From Leptolyngbyaceae cyanobacterium RM1_1_2 (GTDB lineage Bacteria; Cyanobacteriota; Cyanobacteriia; Phormidesmidales; Phormidesmidaceae), in assembly GCA_012032345.1 (NCBI GenBank), contig JAAUQI010000006.1:1-64000 (forward strand): 64,000 nucleotides of DNA. Direction: 5' to 3'. The translations under genes were made by a program, and so were the position numbers. Shown here piece after piece: positions 57,030-64,000 of this stretch. The notes under the pieces were generated by a model, which saw nothing but the letters and a program-made list of their open reading frames with translations, made no database searches and was not told the DNA's origin. Position 1 is the stretch's first letter. Each line of letters starts with the position of its first letter.

Positions 57030-57521
57030 ATGGAAGAATGGTCTAAGCAATTTTGGCAATCTATTGAAGCAGTTGCTTATGAAGCCAGCCGCTTTTTAGA
57101 AGCAGTTGCTCAACAAGCTACCGAGTCTGCTGCTGAATTGTCTGTTGCCTTCAGCGACCAGGCTGAACAGGTTGGGCAGGCGATCGCACCTGATCTTGAC
57201 AGTCTAGTGCTGCGACTAGAGCAGATTATAGGCTCAGAAACCGAACCGACCCCAGAGCTTGAGGCCATGGCTGAGCAAATAGGGGTGACCTTAGAGCCTT
57301 TACTGGCGAGCGTGCTGATAGACTTTAGCACCTGGGCCGAGCAGGTCTCAAATCCCATGTCTCAAACGATGGATCCTTTTTTCCAGCAGCATGCTGCCTG
57401 CGTTGGCTGCCGCAACTATCACGGTCAAGTCTACAACGGCAACCTGCTGGTCTGCGGCCTGTATCCTTACGGCCCCAATCAGGAAAAGTGCCCTGACTGG
57501 GAATCTGCCTGGAGCGCCTAG
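57030..57521 (+). CDS. Conserved cyanobacterial protein with C-terminal Cys motif
   Basis: The 163-aa protein is acidic and helical for 125 residues, then ends in a compact motif: CVGCRNYHGQVYNGNLLVCG then LYPYGPNQEKCPDWE. This is four cysteines in a CxxC...C...C pattern, which suggests an Fe-S or zinc site. I recognise it as a recurrent cyanobacterial protein but not its function. It is tightly coupled to the phasin-like gene, so the two products may act together. Confidence 0.75.
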   Translation: MEEWSKQFWQSIEAVAYEASRFLEAVAQQATESAAELSVAFSDQAEQVGQAIAPDLDSLVLRLEQIIGSETEPTPELEAMAEQIGVTLEPLLASVLIDFSTWAEQVSNPMSQTMDPFFQQHAACVGCRNYHGQVYNGNLLVCGLYPYGPNQEKCPDWESAWSA

Positions 57522-57564
57522 TGCAGCGTCAACACTTAATCTTAGGGTAATGCATAGTTCGTAG

Positions 57565-57582
57565 TTAGCGCTTCAGCGCTAA
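57565..57582. terminator. Hairpin between convergent genes
   Basis: TTAGCGCT and AGCGCTAA form a perfect 8-bp stem around a 2-base loop, in the gap between the convergent Cys-motif and thiD genes. There is no T-run, so its role as a bidirectional terminator is only a guess. Confidence 0.4.
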
Positions 57583-57623
57583 AGCACCGACTACCAACCC
57601 TAATTTCTAGCCGTGACAATGCC

Positions 57624-58427
57624 CTAGCCTAGCAGCTCAAAGAAATGACCAACCGGGCCTTGACCCTGTCCAATCCGTAGAGCCGCTTTGAGGGCTGCTG
57701 TAACGTAACCTTTGGCGTTATTGACGGCTGTGAAGGTGGACTGATCTAAGGCTAGGTTAGCGGCGATCGCGGCGGATAGAGTGCAGCCAGTGCCGTGGGT
57801 ATCTCCAGTATTAACTGTTTGGGTCTTTAAGACCTCAAGGCGATCGCCGTCAAACCAGACATCGACGCCGCGCAGATCGCCAGCCATACTGCCGCCTTTG
57901 ACTAAGACAGTTTTGGGGCCTAGCTGATAAATTCGCTGGGCGGCCTGCTTCATGTCTGGAAGTGACCGAATTTCGAGCTGGCTTAAAATCTGCGCCTCGT
58001 AGCGATTGGGCGTCAGCACTGTCGCCAACGGAATCAGGGTGCGCTGCAGCACGGCTATGGCTTCATCGTCGATTAGCTGCGCCCCGGTGCGCGACACCAT
58101 GACCGGATCAACCACCAGTTTTGTCAGCTCCAGAGCTTTTATCTGCTGGGCGATCGCCGCAATGATAGCTGCATTGAGCAGCATTCCTGTTTTGGTGGCC
58201 TGTACCCCAATATCGGTAACAACGGCCTCGATCTGGGCGATGACCGCTTCAGGGGGCAGCGCGTCTACTCGGGTGACGCCCTGGGTGTTCTGGGCAGTGA
58301 CGCAGGTTAGGGCACTGGTGCCGTGCACCCGGTGGAAGGCAAAAGTCCTTAAATCCGCCTGAATGCCCGCACCGCCCCCACTATCTGAACCGGCGATAGT
58401 GAGCGCTATGGGAGGAGAAATGGCCAT
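57624..58427 (-). CDS. thiD: Hydroxymethylpyrimidine (phosphate) kinase
   Basis: The 267-aa protein has PPIALTIAGSDSGGGAGIQA then DLRTFAFHRVHGTSALT, LVVDPVMVSRTGAQLIDDEA and DTHGTGCTLSAAIAANLALD, all hallmarks of ThiD. It phosphorylates HMP and HMP-P on the way to thiamine. It starts 4 bp after the ftsZ stop, so it is probably cotranscribed with ftsZ. Confidence 0.95.
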   Translation of the reverse strand: MAISPPIALTIAGSDSGGGAGIQADLRTFAFHRVHGTSALTCVTAQNTQGVTRVDALPPEAVIAQIEAVVTDIGVQATKTGMLLNAAIIAAIAQQIKALELTKLVVDPVMVSRTGAQLIDDEAIAVLQRTLIPLATVLTPNRYEAQILSQLEIRSLPDMKQAAQRIYQLGPKTVLVKGGSMAGDLRGVDVWFDGDRLEVLKTQTVNTGDTHGTGCTLSAAIAANLALDQSTFTAVNNAKGYVTAALKAALRIGQGQGPVGHFFELLG

Positions 58428-58431
58428 AGGC

Positions 58432-59733
58432 TTATCGAGACGGACGTCGCCGCTGCAGGAACTCAGGAATATCTAAGCCACCCGAGGCGGGATTGGACTC
58501 GCTAGAGCTAGGGGGCACCGGGTTGCTAAAAGCCGAGCGCTTTAAGGGCATCACCCGAGCGCTGGGGGTTTCTACCTGGGCTTTGGCTTCGGCGTTAAAC
58601 CCGGTGGCAATGACCGTAATGCGCACTTCACCCTGAAGCCGTTCATCAATCACGGCCCCAAAGATAATGTTGGCGTTAGGATCAACAGCCTCATAGATAA
58701 TCTCAGCGGCGGCATTGACTTCATGCAGAGTCAGATCGGTGCCGCCCGTAATGTTGAAGACGGCCCCAGCTGCCCCGTCAATGGAGGCTTCTAGCAAAGG
58801 TGAAGAAATCGCCGCGATCGCAGCTTCTCTAGCCCTGGATTTACCCGATCCCACGCCAATACCCATCAGCGCTGAACCGGCATCGGCCATGACCGCCCGC
58901 ACGTCGGCGAAATCTACATTGACCAAACCAGGAACGGTAATAATGTCTGAAATGCCTTGAACCCCCTGACGCAGAATATCGTCGGCGACCCGAAAGGCTT
59001 CCTGCACCGGGGTCTGCTCAGAAATAACAGTGAGCAGTTTGTCATTAGGAATAATAATCAGCGTATCTACTCGGCTCTGCAAGGCCGCAATGCCCTCATC
59101 GGCCTGCCCTGTGCGCCGCCGGCCCTCAAAGGTGAACGGACGCGTGACGACGCCGACCGTCAGCGCTCCAGCCTCTTTGGCAACCTCGGCCACTACCGGA
59201 GCTGCACCGGTGCCAGTGCCGCCGCCCATACCCGCTGTAATAAATACCAGGTCGGCTTCTTCCAGGCAGGCCGAAATTTCATCTCTGGACTCTTCAGCAG
59301 CTTTTTGCCCGATAGCAGGATTGCCCCCGGCCCCTAGGCCACGAGTGAGCTTTTGGCCGACCTGCAAGCGATTTGTGGCGGAGGCATTGGTTAGGGCTTG
59401 GGCGTCTGTGTTGACAGCCCAGAACTCAATTCCTGATAAACCACTGTCGATCATACGGTTGACAGCATTACAGCCACCCCCGCCGACACCGATAACTTTA
59501 ATTTTGGCTACGCTACCCGGCACAATTTCACCGCCCTGCGACGCTTCTGCTGACATAACCCTGAGATCGTTAGACTGCCCCATTTTCAGACCAGAATGGG
59601 TGAAAGGATTGGAATAAGAACCAGAGTCACTAAAAGATTCACCTGACCAAACAGTCGCCGATTGACCATTGTCATGCGCTGCTGCTTGCGGGTTAGCCAA
59701 ATGGCTATCGGGAGGCGTTGGAACTGCTGACAT
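58432..59733 (-). CDS. ftsZ: Cell division protein FtsZ
   Basis: The 433-aa protein has a 75-residue disordered N-terminal extension typical of cyanobacterial FtsZ. The GTPase core follows ([33 protein letters not shown] with the GTP-binding GGGTGTG) with the T7 loop [12 protein letters not shown]. The C-terminal conserved peptide is [12 protein letters not shown]. It polymerises into the division ring at mid-cell. It lies between ftsQ and thiD. Confidence 0.97.
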   Translation of the reverse strand: MSAVPTPPDSHLANPQAAAHDNGQSATVWSGESFSDSGSYSNPFTHSGLKMGQSNDLRVMSAEASQGGEIVPGSVAKIKVIGVGGGGCNAVNRMIDSGLSGIEFWAVNTDAQALTNASATNRLQVGQKLTRGLGAGGNPAIGQKAAEESRDEISACLEEADLVFITAGMGGGTGTGAAPVVAEVAKEAGALTVGVVTRPFTFEGRRRTGQADEGIAALQSRVDTLIIIPNDKLLTVISEQTPVQEAFRVADDILRQGVQGISDIITVPGLVNVDFADVRAVMADAGSALMGIGVGSGKSRAREAAIAAISSPLLEASIDGAAGAVFNITGGTDLTLHEVNAAAEIIYEAVDPNANIIFGAVIDERLQGEVRITVIATGFNAEAKAQVETPSARVMPLKRSAFSNPVPPSSSESNPASGGLDIPEFLQRRRPSR

Positions 59734-60009
59734 AGATTACAAATAGACGATCTTAACTCGACTCCAGACTCTAGCTAACCCTGAACAGTTTTCAGACAAC
59801 TATAAAGTAACGCGTCAAAAAAACCAAACAGAATTAGCCTAACCAGATTACGACAAATAATCTTGCGACGCTATGGTCACCAAATATGGCTTATTTAAGC
59901 TCAGAATGCAAACAAATGCATCACAACTCGGTCAGAATTCAGAAAAAGCAAAACTTAACAGCCAAGATAATTTTTGAAATCTGATGAATTGTCTGGCTTT
60001 AGAATATCT

Positions 60010-60966
60010 TTACTGGGGAACCTGCTGAGCCTGTAGCATTTGAATCACCGGTTTTTGCGGGCTGCTGAGGTCAATGTAAGCAATTTCCTGAGCGGCCAGA
60101 CGCTGGTCGAGGTGGCGTAGCTGCCTGAGCGTTGCTAGCTGGGCTGGTAGGCGATCGCTGTAGGCTCCTACGTGAACGCTGCCCAGTTCGGTTTGGAGAA
60201 TAAGATTACTGGGCTGACGCCAATCAATCTCATAGATTTTGATAGAACTTTGACTAATTGCTCGGTAGAGGTTAGGCCAGTCAGCCTGATACTGCACCTG
60301 CATGCCTCTGACTTTTAGCTGCGGTAGGGCTGAGACTTCGCTGAAGGCGTTGAAGCTGCTTTGAGGCATCCAGTTGCCGCTAGCGTCTAAGAGACCTGCC
60401 TGGTGTCGGGGATCGCCAGCGCTTAAATCATCAGCTACCACGGTGTCAGGCAGGGCGATCGCCACGGGTTTTCGTTCCTGCACCTGAACAATTAGCCCCG
60501 GCGGAAACAGTCTGCGAGTAACGGCAGCCTCAGCAATCGGAGCATTTGCCTCTAGCTGAGTTGCGATCGCACTGGGCTGTAGCACCAGCAATGACTGCGG
60601 ATAGTCAATGTCTAGAGATTCACGAATCGCAGCTTCTGAGAGAATTTTATTACCCTGAATTTCTATCTGCTCAGGCGTATAGACCAGCCACTTGGGCAGT
60701 GCCGTCGCCCAAACCATGCCAGCCGTCAGCCCCAGCAGGGCAGCATTGCGCCAGAGAGCCTGGACAATGCGAACCTGGCGCTGGCGGCGTAGCTGCTGGC
60801 GACGGGCCGCTAGTGCTGTAGGAGAAACCGTGGTTAACGCTTCATCGGTCATGTTAAGTTCAGCCTGAGCGGTAGGCTGACCAGAATTAGGGCCAGAGTT
60901 TTTGGGGGTGCTAACATTGGAACCTCGGTAACGACGACGCTCTAGAGCGCTACTAGAGAGCGTCAA
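60010..60966 (-). CDS. ftsQ: Cell division protein FtsQ (DivIB-like)
   Basis: The 318-aa protein has a basic cytoplasmic N-terminus, one membrane helix (AALLGLTAGMVWATALPKWL) and a periplasmic POTRA domain (EQIEIQGNKILSEAAIRESL). A FtsQ domain follows (RRLFPPGLIVQVQERKPVAI and TELGSVHVGAYSDRLPAQLA). It is part of the FtsQLB divisome complex. It overlaps the upstream gene by 14 bp and is followed, after 276 bp with a probable promoter, by ftsZ. Confidence 0.92.
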   Translation of the reverse strand: MTLSSSALERRRYRGSNVSTPKNSGPNSGQPTAQAELNMTDEALTTVSPTALAARRQQLRRQRQVRIVQALWRNAALLGLTAGMVWATALPKWLVYTPEQIEIQGNKILSEAAIRESLDIDYPQSLLVLQPSAIATQLEANAPIAEAAVTRRLFPPGLIVQVQERKPVAIALPDTVVADDLSAGDPRHQAGLLDASGNWMPQSSFNAFSEVSALPQLKVRGMQVQYQADWPNLYRAISQSSIKIYEIDWRQPSNLILQTELGSVHVGAYSDRLPAQLATLRQLRHLDQRLAAQEIAYIDLSSPQKPVIQMLQAQQVPQ

Positions 60967-61363
60967 TTTGCTTTTGCAGATACTGTAGCCACTGAGTGGC
61001 TAAATCAAGATCGGTGAAGGGAATATTAACCTGGCGATCGCCAAGTTGAAAAGCTAAAACAGGCCGATCAGCTTGGTGAGGAGGGTTTTCCAGGTCGATG
61101 ATCTTCTGGTTAACCTGCAAGGTCAGAGTACCTACCTCACGGAGCGAAAAACTATCCAAGTTGACCGGGCCGTTTCGCGTTGGCTTGCCCCAGGTCAGCG
61201 TACTGCCCTGCTGCCCCAAAACCGCGTAGATATCGTATTTTGACTTATCAAACTGGCTGGCCCAGACATTGTAAGCCTCTAGCTTTTGATACTCGTTCCA
61301 ACCCGCCCAGCCTAGGCCAATAAAGACCAAGAGCAAAGGCAACCACAGTAAACCGCGTTCCAT
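60953..61363 (-). CDS. Conserved single-pass membrane protein upstream of ftsQ
   Basis: From the ATG at 61363 (MERGLLWLPLLLVFIGLGWA then GWNEY) this is 136 aa with one N-terminal membrane helix and a beta-rich domain (IYAVLGQQGSTLTWGKPTRN, VLAFQLGDRQVNIPFTDLD). It recurs upstream of ftsQ in cyanobacteria. Its function is unknown; a role at the divisome is inferred from position only. Sixteen open codons lie upstream. Confidence 0.75.
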   Translation of the reverse strand: MERGLLWLPLLLVFIGLGWAGWNEYQKLEAYNVWASQFDKSKYDIYAVLGQQGSTLTWGKPTRNGPVNLDSFSLREVGTLTLQVNQKIIDLENPPHQADRPVLAFQLGDRQVNIPFTDLDLATQWLQYLQKQIDAL

Positions 61364-61533
61364 GATTTGAGCTGCTGCCTTCTTAGTAAATCTTAATATT
61401 GCCAGCGACAAGGATTGTCAAGCAAATTCGCTTTGTTTCTCAATCTAATGCATTTTGAGGTCAGCGTTGGTCTGCCCATCTGAGGAGCCTTAAGTTAAGG
61501 TAGTGGGATCAAGTCAACGGATAGAGCGCTGCC

Positions 61534-63313
61534 ATGAAACGCTTACTGTGGATAGGACTATTTTTGTTGGGAGTCTGGCTGGCCATCTCCCAGTTTTCAG
61601 GATTAGCGGGTCAGGGAACTTTTGACACCCTGCTGATAGATTTTGGTGACGATCTCACCCCGGCTCAGGTTCAGGCCCAGCTTCAAGCTTTACCCACGGG
61701 GATTGAGGCGGCGCTCAATAGTGAGTTTTCAGGGCCAGAAAATTTATATGTACTCAAGGGCGATCGCCAGTTGCTCAAGACACTGCGGCGATCGACTTTA
61801 GCCAAATTTACTGAGCACATTGAGCCTAACTACCTCTACAGCGCTGCTTTAGTCCCCAACGATCCCGACTACAGCAAGCAGTGGAACCTCCGCAGCATCA
61901 ATGCTGAAGCCGCCTGGGATAGCGCCACTGGCAAGGCTGTCACCGTCGCCGTGATTGACACAGGGATCAGCCCCGTCCCCGATCTCAAAGGCACGCGGCT
62001 GGTTAAGGGGTATGACTTTGTTAACGACAGCCCTGAGGCCAAAGACGATAATGGCCACGGCACCCATGTGGCCGGCACGATTGCCCAAGCCACCAATAAT
62101 CGAGTGGGAGTGGCTGGGGTGGCTTTTGATGCCGCTCTAATGCCGCTAAAGGTACTGAGTGCTGGCGGCGGGGGCACCGTGGCTGACATTGCCGAGGCAA
62201 TTCGATTTGCCGCTGATAACGAAGCTCAGGTAATCAACATGAGCCTGGGCGGGGCTGGAGACAGCCGTGTGCTCAAAGATGCGATTGACTATGCTCACAG
62301 CAAAGGCGTTTTTATCGTTGCGGCTGCAGGCAATGCCAATCGTAATGCCGCTGAGTACCCGGCTCGTTACCCTCATGTGATGGCGGTAGCGGCCATTGGC
62401 CCCTCTGAAGCAAAAGCTCCCTATTCAAACTACGGGGCTGGCGTTGACATTGCCGCTCCAGGCGGAGCCACTCAGCCTGACTCTACCGCAGGCGGTATCT
62501 TGCAAAATACTATCGACCCGCGCACAGGTGAACCTGTGTATCTGCCTGCAGGGCACTAGCATGGCTGCTCCCCATGTAGCAGGCGTCGCCGCTTTGGTTC
62601 GCTCTGTCGGCATTGAAGATCCCAGCCAGATAGGAGACATTCTGCGGCAGTCAGCTCGTAAAACTCAGGAGGATACGCTGAATCATTTTGGGGCAGGGCA
62701 TCTAGACGCCGCCGCTGCTGTCAGGCTGGCCCAGCAAAACTCCTTTAATTTTCAAGACTTTTTCCGCTGGCTGCGCGACAATGGCTATCTCAGTCCCAGG
62801 TTTTGGCTTGATGGCGGCGTGATTGCGCTCTGGCCCAAGGTGCTGATGGTGCTGGGGTCTTACCTGCTGGCCTGGATTTTGCGAGTTTACTGGCCTTTTG
62901 CCTGGACGAGTCCGCTAAATTGGGGCTTAATATTGGGCAGTTCTGGGCTATTTTTCTTCAAAGGATTCTACATCTTTGACCTGCCGCAGTGGCCGTTGAG
63001 AGTGATGGGTAGTTCCATCGCGGAGCTAGGGACTGCTGTGCAGGCGAGTCCGCTGCTGAACCCAATCTTTGCCAGCGTGCTAATTCCGTTTTGTTTGGTG
63101 GCGCTGCTGCTCAGCCATGCCTCACTTAAGTGGTTTGCCATTGGCTCAACCATCGGTATGGCGGCCTGCTTGAGCGTCAGCGCAATTGGCGATCCCAGTC
63201 TGGTTTGGCTGGGAGACGCTCTAGCAGCCCGTCTGTTTTTGGGGGCAAATGCTTTACTGTGTTACGGATTAGCCTATTTAGCGACAAAAGCAGCGGAGAC
63301 TCAATCAGCATGA
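61534..63313 (+). CDS. Membrane-anchored S8 subtilisin-like peptidase, frameshifted
   Basis: The protein has a signal peptide (KRLLWIGLFLLGVWLAISQF), a propeptide-like region and an S8 catalytic domain with Asp (VAVIDTGISPV), His (DDNGHGTHVAGTIAQ) and Ser (QGTSMAAPHVAGVAALV). The C-terminal part is a membrane module of about five helices, including VLMVLGSYLLAWILRVYWPF and LNPIFASVLIPFCLVALLLS. The frame breaks at about 62546, just before the catalytic Ser. One extra base, or two missing, in CTGCCTGCAG separates GEPVYL from QGTSM. Full length is about 590 aa. It would act at the periplasmic side. Its end overlaps the next gene by 4 bp (ATGA). Confidence 0.85.
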
Positions 63314-63537
63314 GCATGACAGTTGAGGGAACCGTACAGCGGGCCACGGTTGGCCTGGGGGGGTGGACGTTGGTTACAGCTGACGGTGACACCTACGAAA
63401 TTTACCAGGACAGCGCTCCGGCAGATTTGCTGCAGGAAGGGCTGAAGGTCAAAGTCAAAGGCAGCGTGCGTGAGGACGTGATGACGATGAATATGGTAGG
63501 GCCAGTGCTAGCAGTGGAGTCGTTTAATCCGGCCTAA
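63310..63537 (+). CDS. Small beta-rich protein (DUF5818/OB-like)
   Basis: The 75-aa protein (MSMTVEGTVQRATVGLGGWT to VGPVLAVESFNPA) is predicted to be a small beta-barrel, with GWTLVTADGDTYEIYQDS and GLKVKVKGSVREDVMTMNMV. This resembles DUF5818-type OB folds. It is translationally coupled to the subtilase gene, so the two may be functionally linked. Function is unknown. Confidence 0.72.
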   Translation: MSMTVEGTVQRATVGLGGWTLVTADGDTYEIYQDSAPADLLQEGLKVKVKGSVREDVMTMNMVGPVLAVESFNPA

Positions 63538-63705
63538 TTGTTAATTCTTGCAACAAGCGATTCAACGGCTTTGCGTTTTGATGAAAGATGAGGGCTAAGG
63601 TTGAGCGCGGCGATCGCAGTGAGTTTATTGCGGCTCTAAACGTTTTGCCTGCGTTTTGACCTGACTAAGATTTCATCACTTGAGATTGCCTAAGGAGATT
63701 TTAAG

Positions 63706-63966
63706 TTGACCTACCTATCTCTACTAGCGGCTGTTCCGCCTACGCTCGAATGGAGCCCCAAAGTGGCTATCGTCATGATTGTCTGCAACATTTTGGCGAT
63801 CGCAATCGGCAAGCTAACTATCAAATACCCCAGCGCTGATCCGCAGCTACCCTCTCCCCAGCTTTTTGGCGGATTGGGTTTGCCTGCCCTGATTGCAACT
63901 ACCAGCTTCGGTCATGTCCTCGGAGCAGGCGCTATCTTGGGCTTAACCAACGCGGGTGTTCTGTAG
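63706..63966 (+). CDS. psaK: Photosystem I reaction center subunit PsaK
   Basis: The 86-aa protein starts at a TTG with a good AAGGAG ribosome binding site 12 bp upstream. It has a short N-terminal leader, a first membrane helix (KVAIVMIVCNILAIAIGKLT), the conserved IKYPSADPQLPSPQLFGGLG and a second helix (FGHVLGAGAILGLTNAGVL). PsaK is a peripheral two-helix subunit of photosystem I that binds antenna chlorophyll and helps trimer edge contacts. A hairpin follows the stop codon. Confidence 0.95.
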   Translation: MTYLSLLAAVPPTLEWSPKVAIVMIVCNILAIAIGKLTIKYPSADPQLPSPQLFGGLGLPALIATTSFGHVLGAGAILGLTNAGVL

Positions 63967-63969
63967 TTT

Positions 63970-63991
63970 GCAACCCTTCGGTAGGGGTTGC
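63970..63991 (+). terminator. Hairpin after psaK
   Basis: GCAACCC and GGGTTGC pair over 7 bp around an 8-base loop, 3 bp after the psaK stop. A clear T-run is missing before the window ends, so this may be an mRNA 3'-end structure instead. Confidence 0.55.
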
Positions 63992-64000
63992 CTTGCCGTG

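Noticed and set aside
1-64000. tRNA, rRNA, transposase, integrase or phage genes
   Set aside because: I looked for T-arm consensus, DDE transposase motifs and phage structural genes on both strands and saw none. An exhaustive tRNA or profile scan was not possible by eye.

Overview
The window is chromosomal DNA of a cyanobacterium, probably a filamentous, polysaccharide-secreting one. The evidence is photosystem I subunit PsaK, thylakoid NDH-1 subunit NdhH, a high-light-inducible protein, cytochrome c6, a BciB-type divinyl reductase, a cyanobacterial group 2 sigma factor, FtsZ with the tail [11 protein letters not shown], and very frequent HIP1 palindromes (GCGATCGC). The polysaccharide genes resemble hormogonium-polysaccharide (hps) loci, which points to a gliding filament of the Leptolyngbya/Nodosilinea/Phormidesmis sort. 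The genus cannot be fixed from this sequence alone.

Layout. 1-3.6 kb: a four-carbon acid sugar kinase, a DnaJ-class chaperone, remnants of a DUF5615 toxin-like gene and of yidD, and an intact hli gene with a terminator. 3.6-10.5 kb: a metal-homeostasis island, mostly in decay. It holds a WD40 gene, a TIGR02652 gene, a Crp-type regulator, a DUF1636 metal-binding protein, a small CREPGC protein and a truncated zinc-limitation-type threonyl-tRNA synthetase. A His-rich lipoprotein, a TPR gene, petJ and a petR/petP (BlaI/M56) copper switch follow. A Zur/Fur-like box lies upstream of the regulator gene. 10.6-15.8 kb and 29.9-39.0 kb: two blocks of exopolysaccharide genes (HpsL-like membrane protein, GT2 and GT4 transferases, Wza-like export protein, Wzc-like tyrosine autokinase, WecG-type transferase, WcaF/HpsU-like acetyltransferase). 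15.8-29.8 kb: pentapeptide-repeat membrane protein, bciB, kinase-WD40 protein, ndhH, GAF-PAS-GGDEF cyclase, 5-oxoprolinase, GlsB-like protein and sigma factor. 39.2-49.8 kb: housekeeping genes (deoC, recO, MFS, GT4, obg, DUF4168, holA, cobH, cobL, SMP-30, acyP). 49.8-54.0 kb: a sensor histidine kinase preceded by two damaged dctP-like receptor genes. 54.3-64 kb: comM, HD phosphohydrolase, SRP RNA, phasin-like pair, thiD-ftsZ-ftsQ cluster, membrane subtilase and psaK.

A striking property is the number of broken reading frames. Two classes can be separated. (a) Single-base indels, mostly one base lost from a homopolymer, occur in otherwise perfect and sometimes essential genes (bciB, petJ, 5-oxoprolinase, MFS, GT4, HpsL-like, subtilase). 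This looks like sequencing or assembly error, or less likely very recent mutation. (b) Real decay is seen as missing gene halves, nonsense codons, internal deletions, a 71-bp insertion carrying a 37-bp duplication, and a 20-bp-arm palindrome. It affects yidD, DUF5615, WD40, TIGR02652, thrS, petR/petP and both dctP genes. The decay is concentrated in the metal island and the dctP locus.

No CRISPR array, tRNA, rRNA, prophage or transposase was found. I did not find a convincing wholly new system. The best candidates for follow-up are the decaying zinc/copper island and the receptor-plus-histidine-kinase locus with 11-bp direct repeats.
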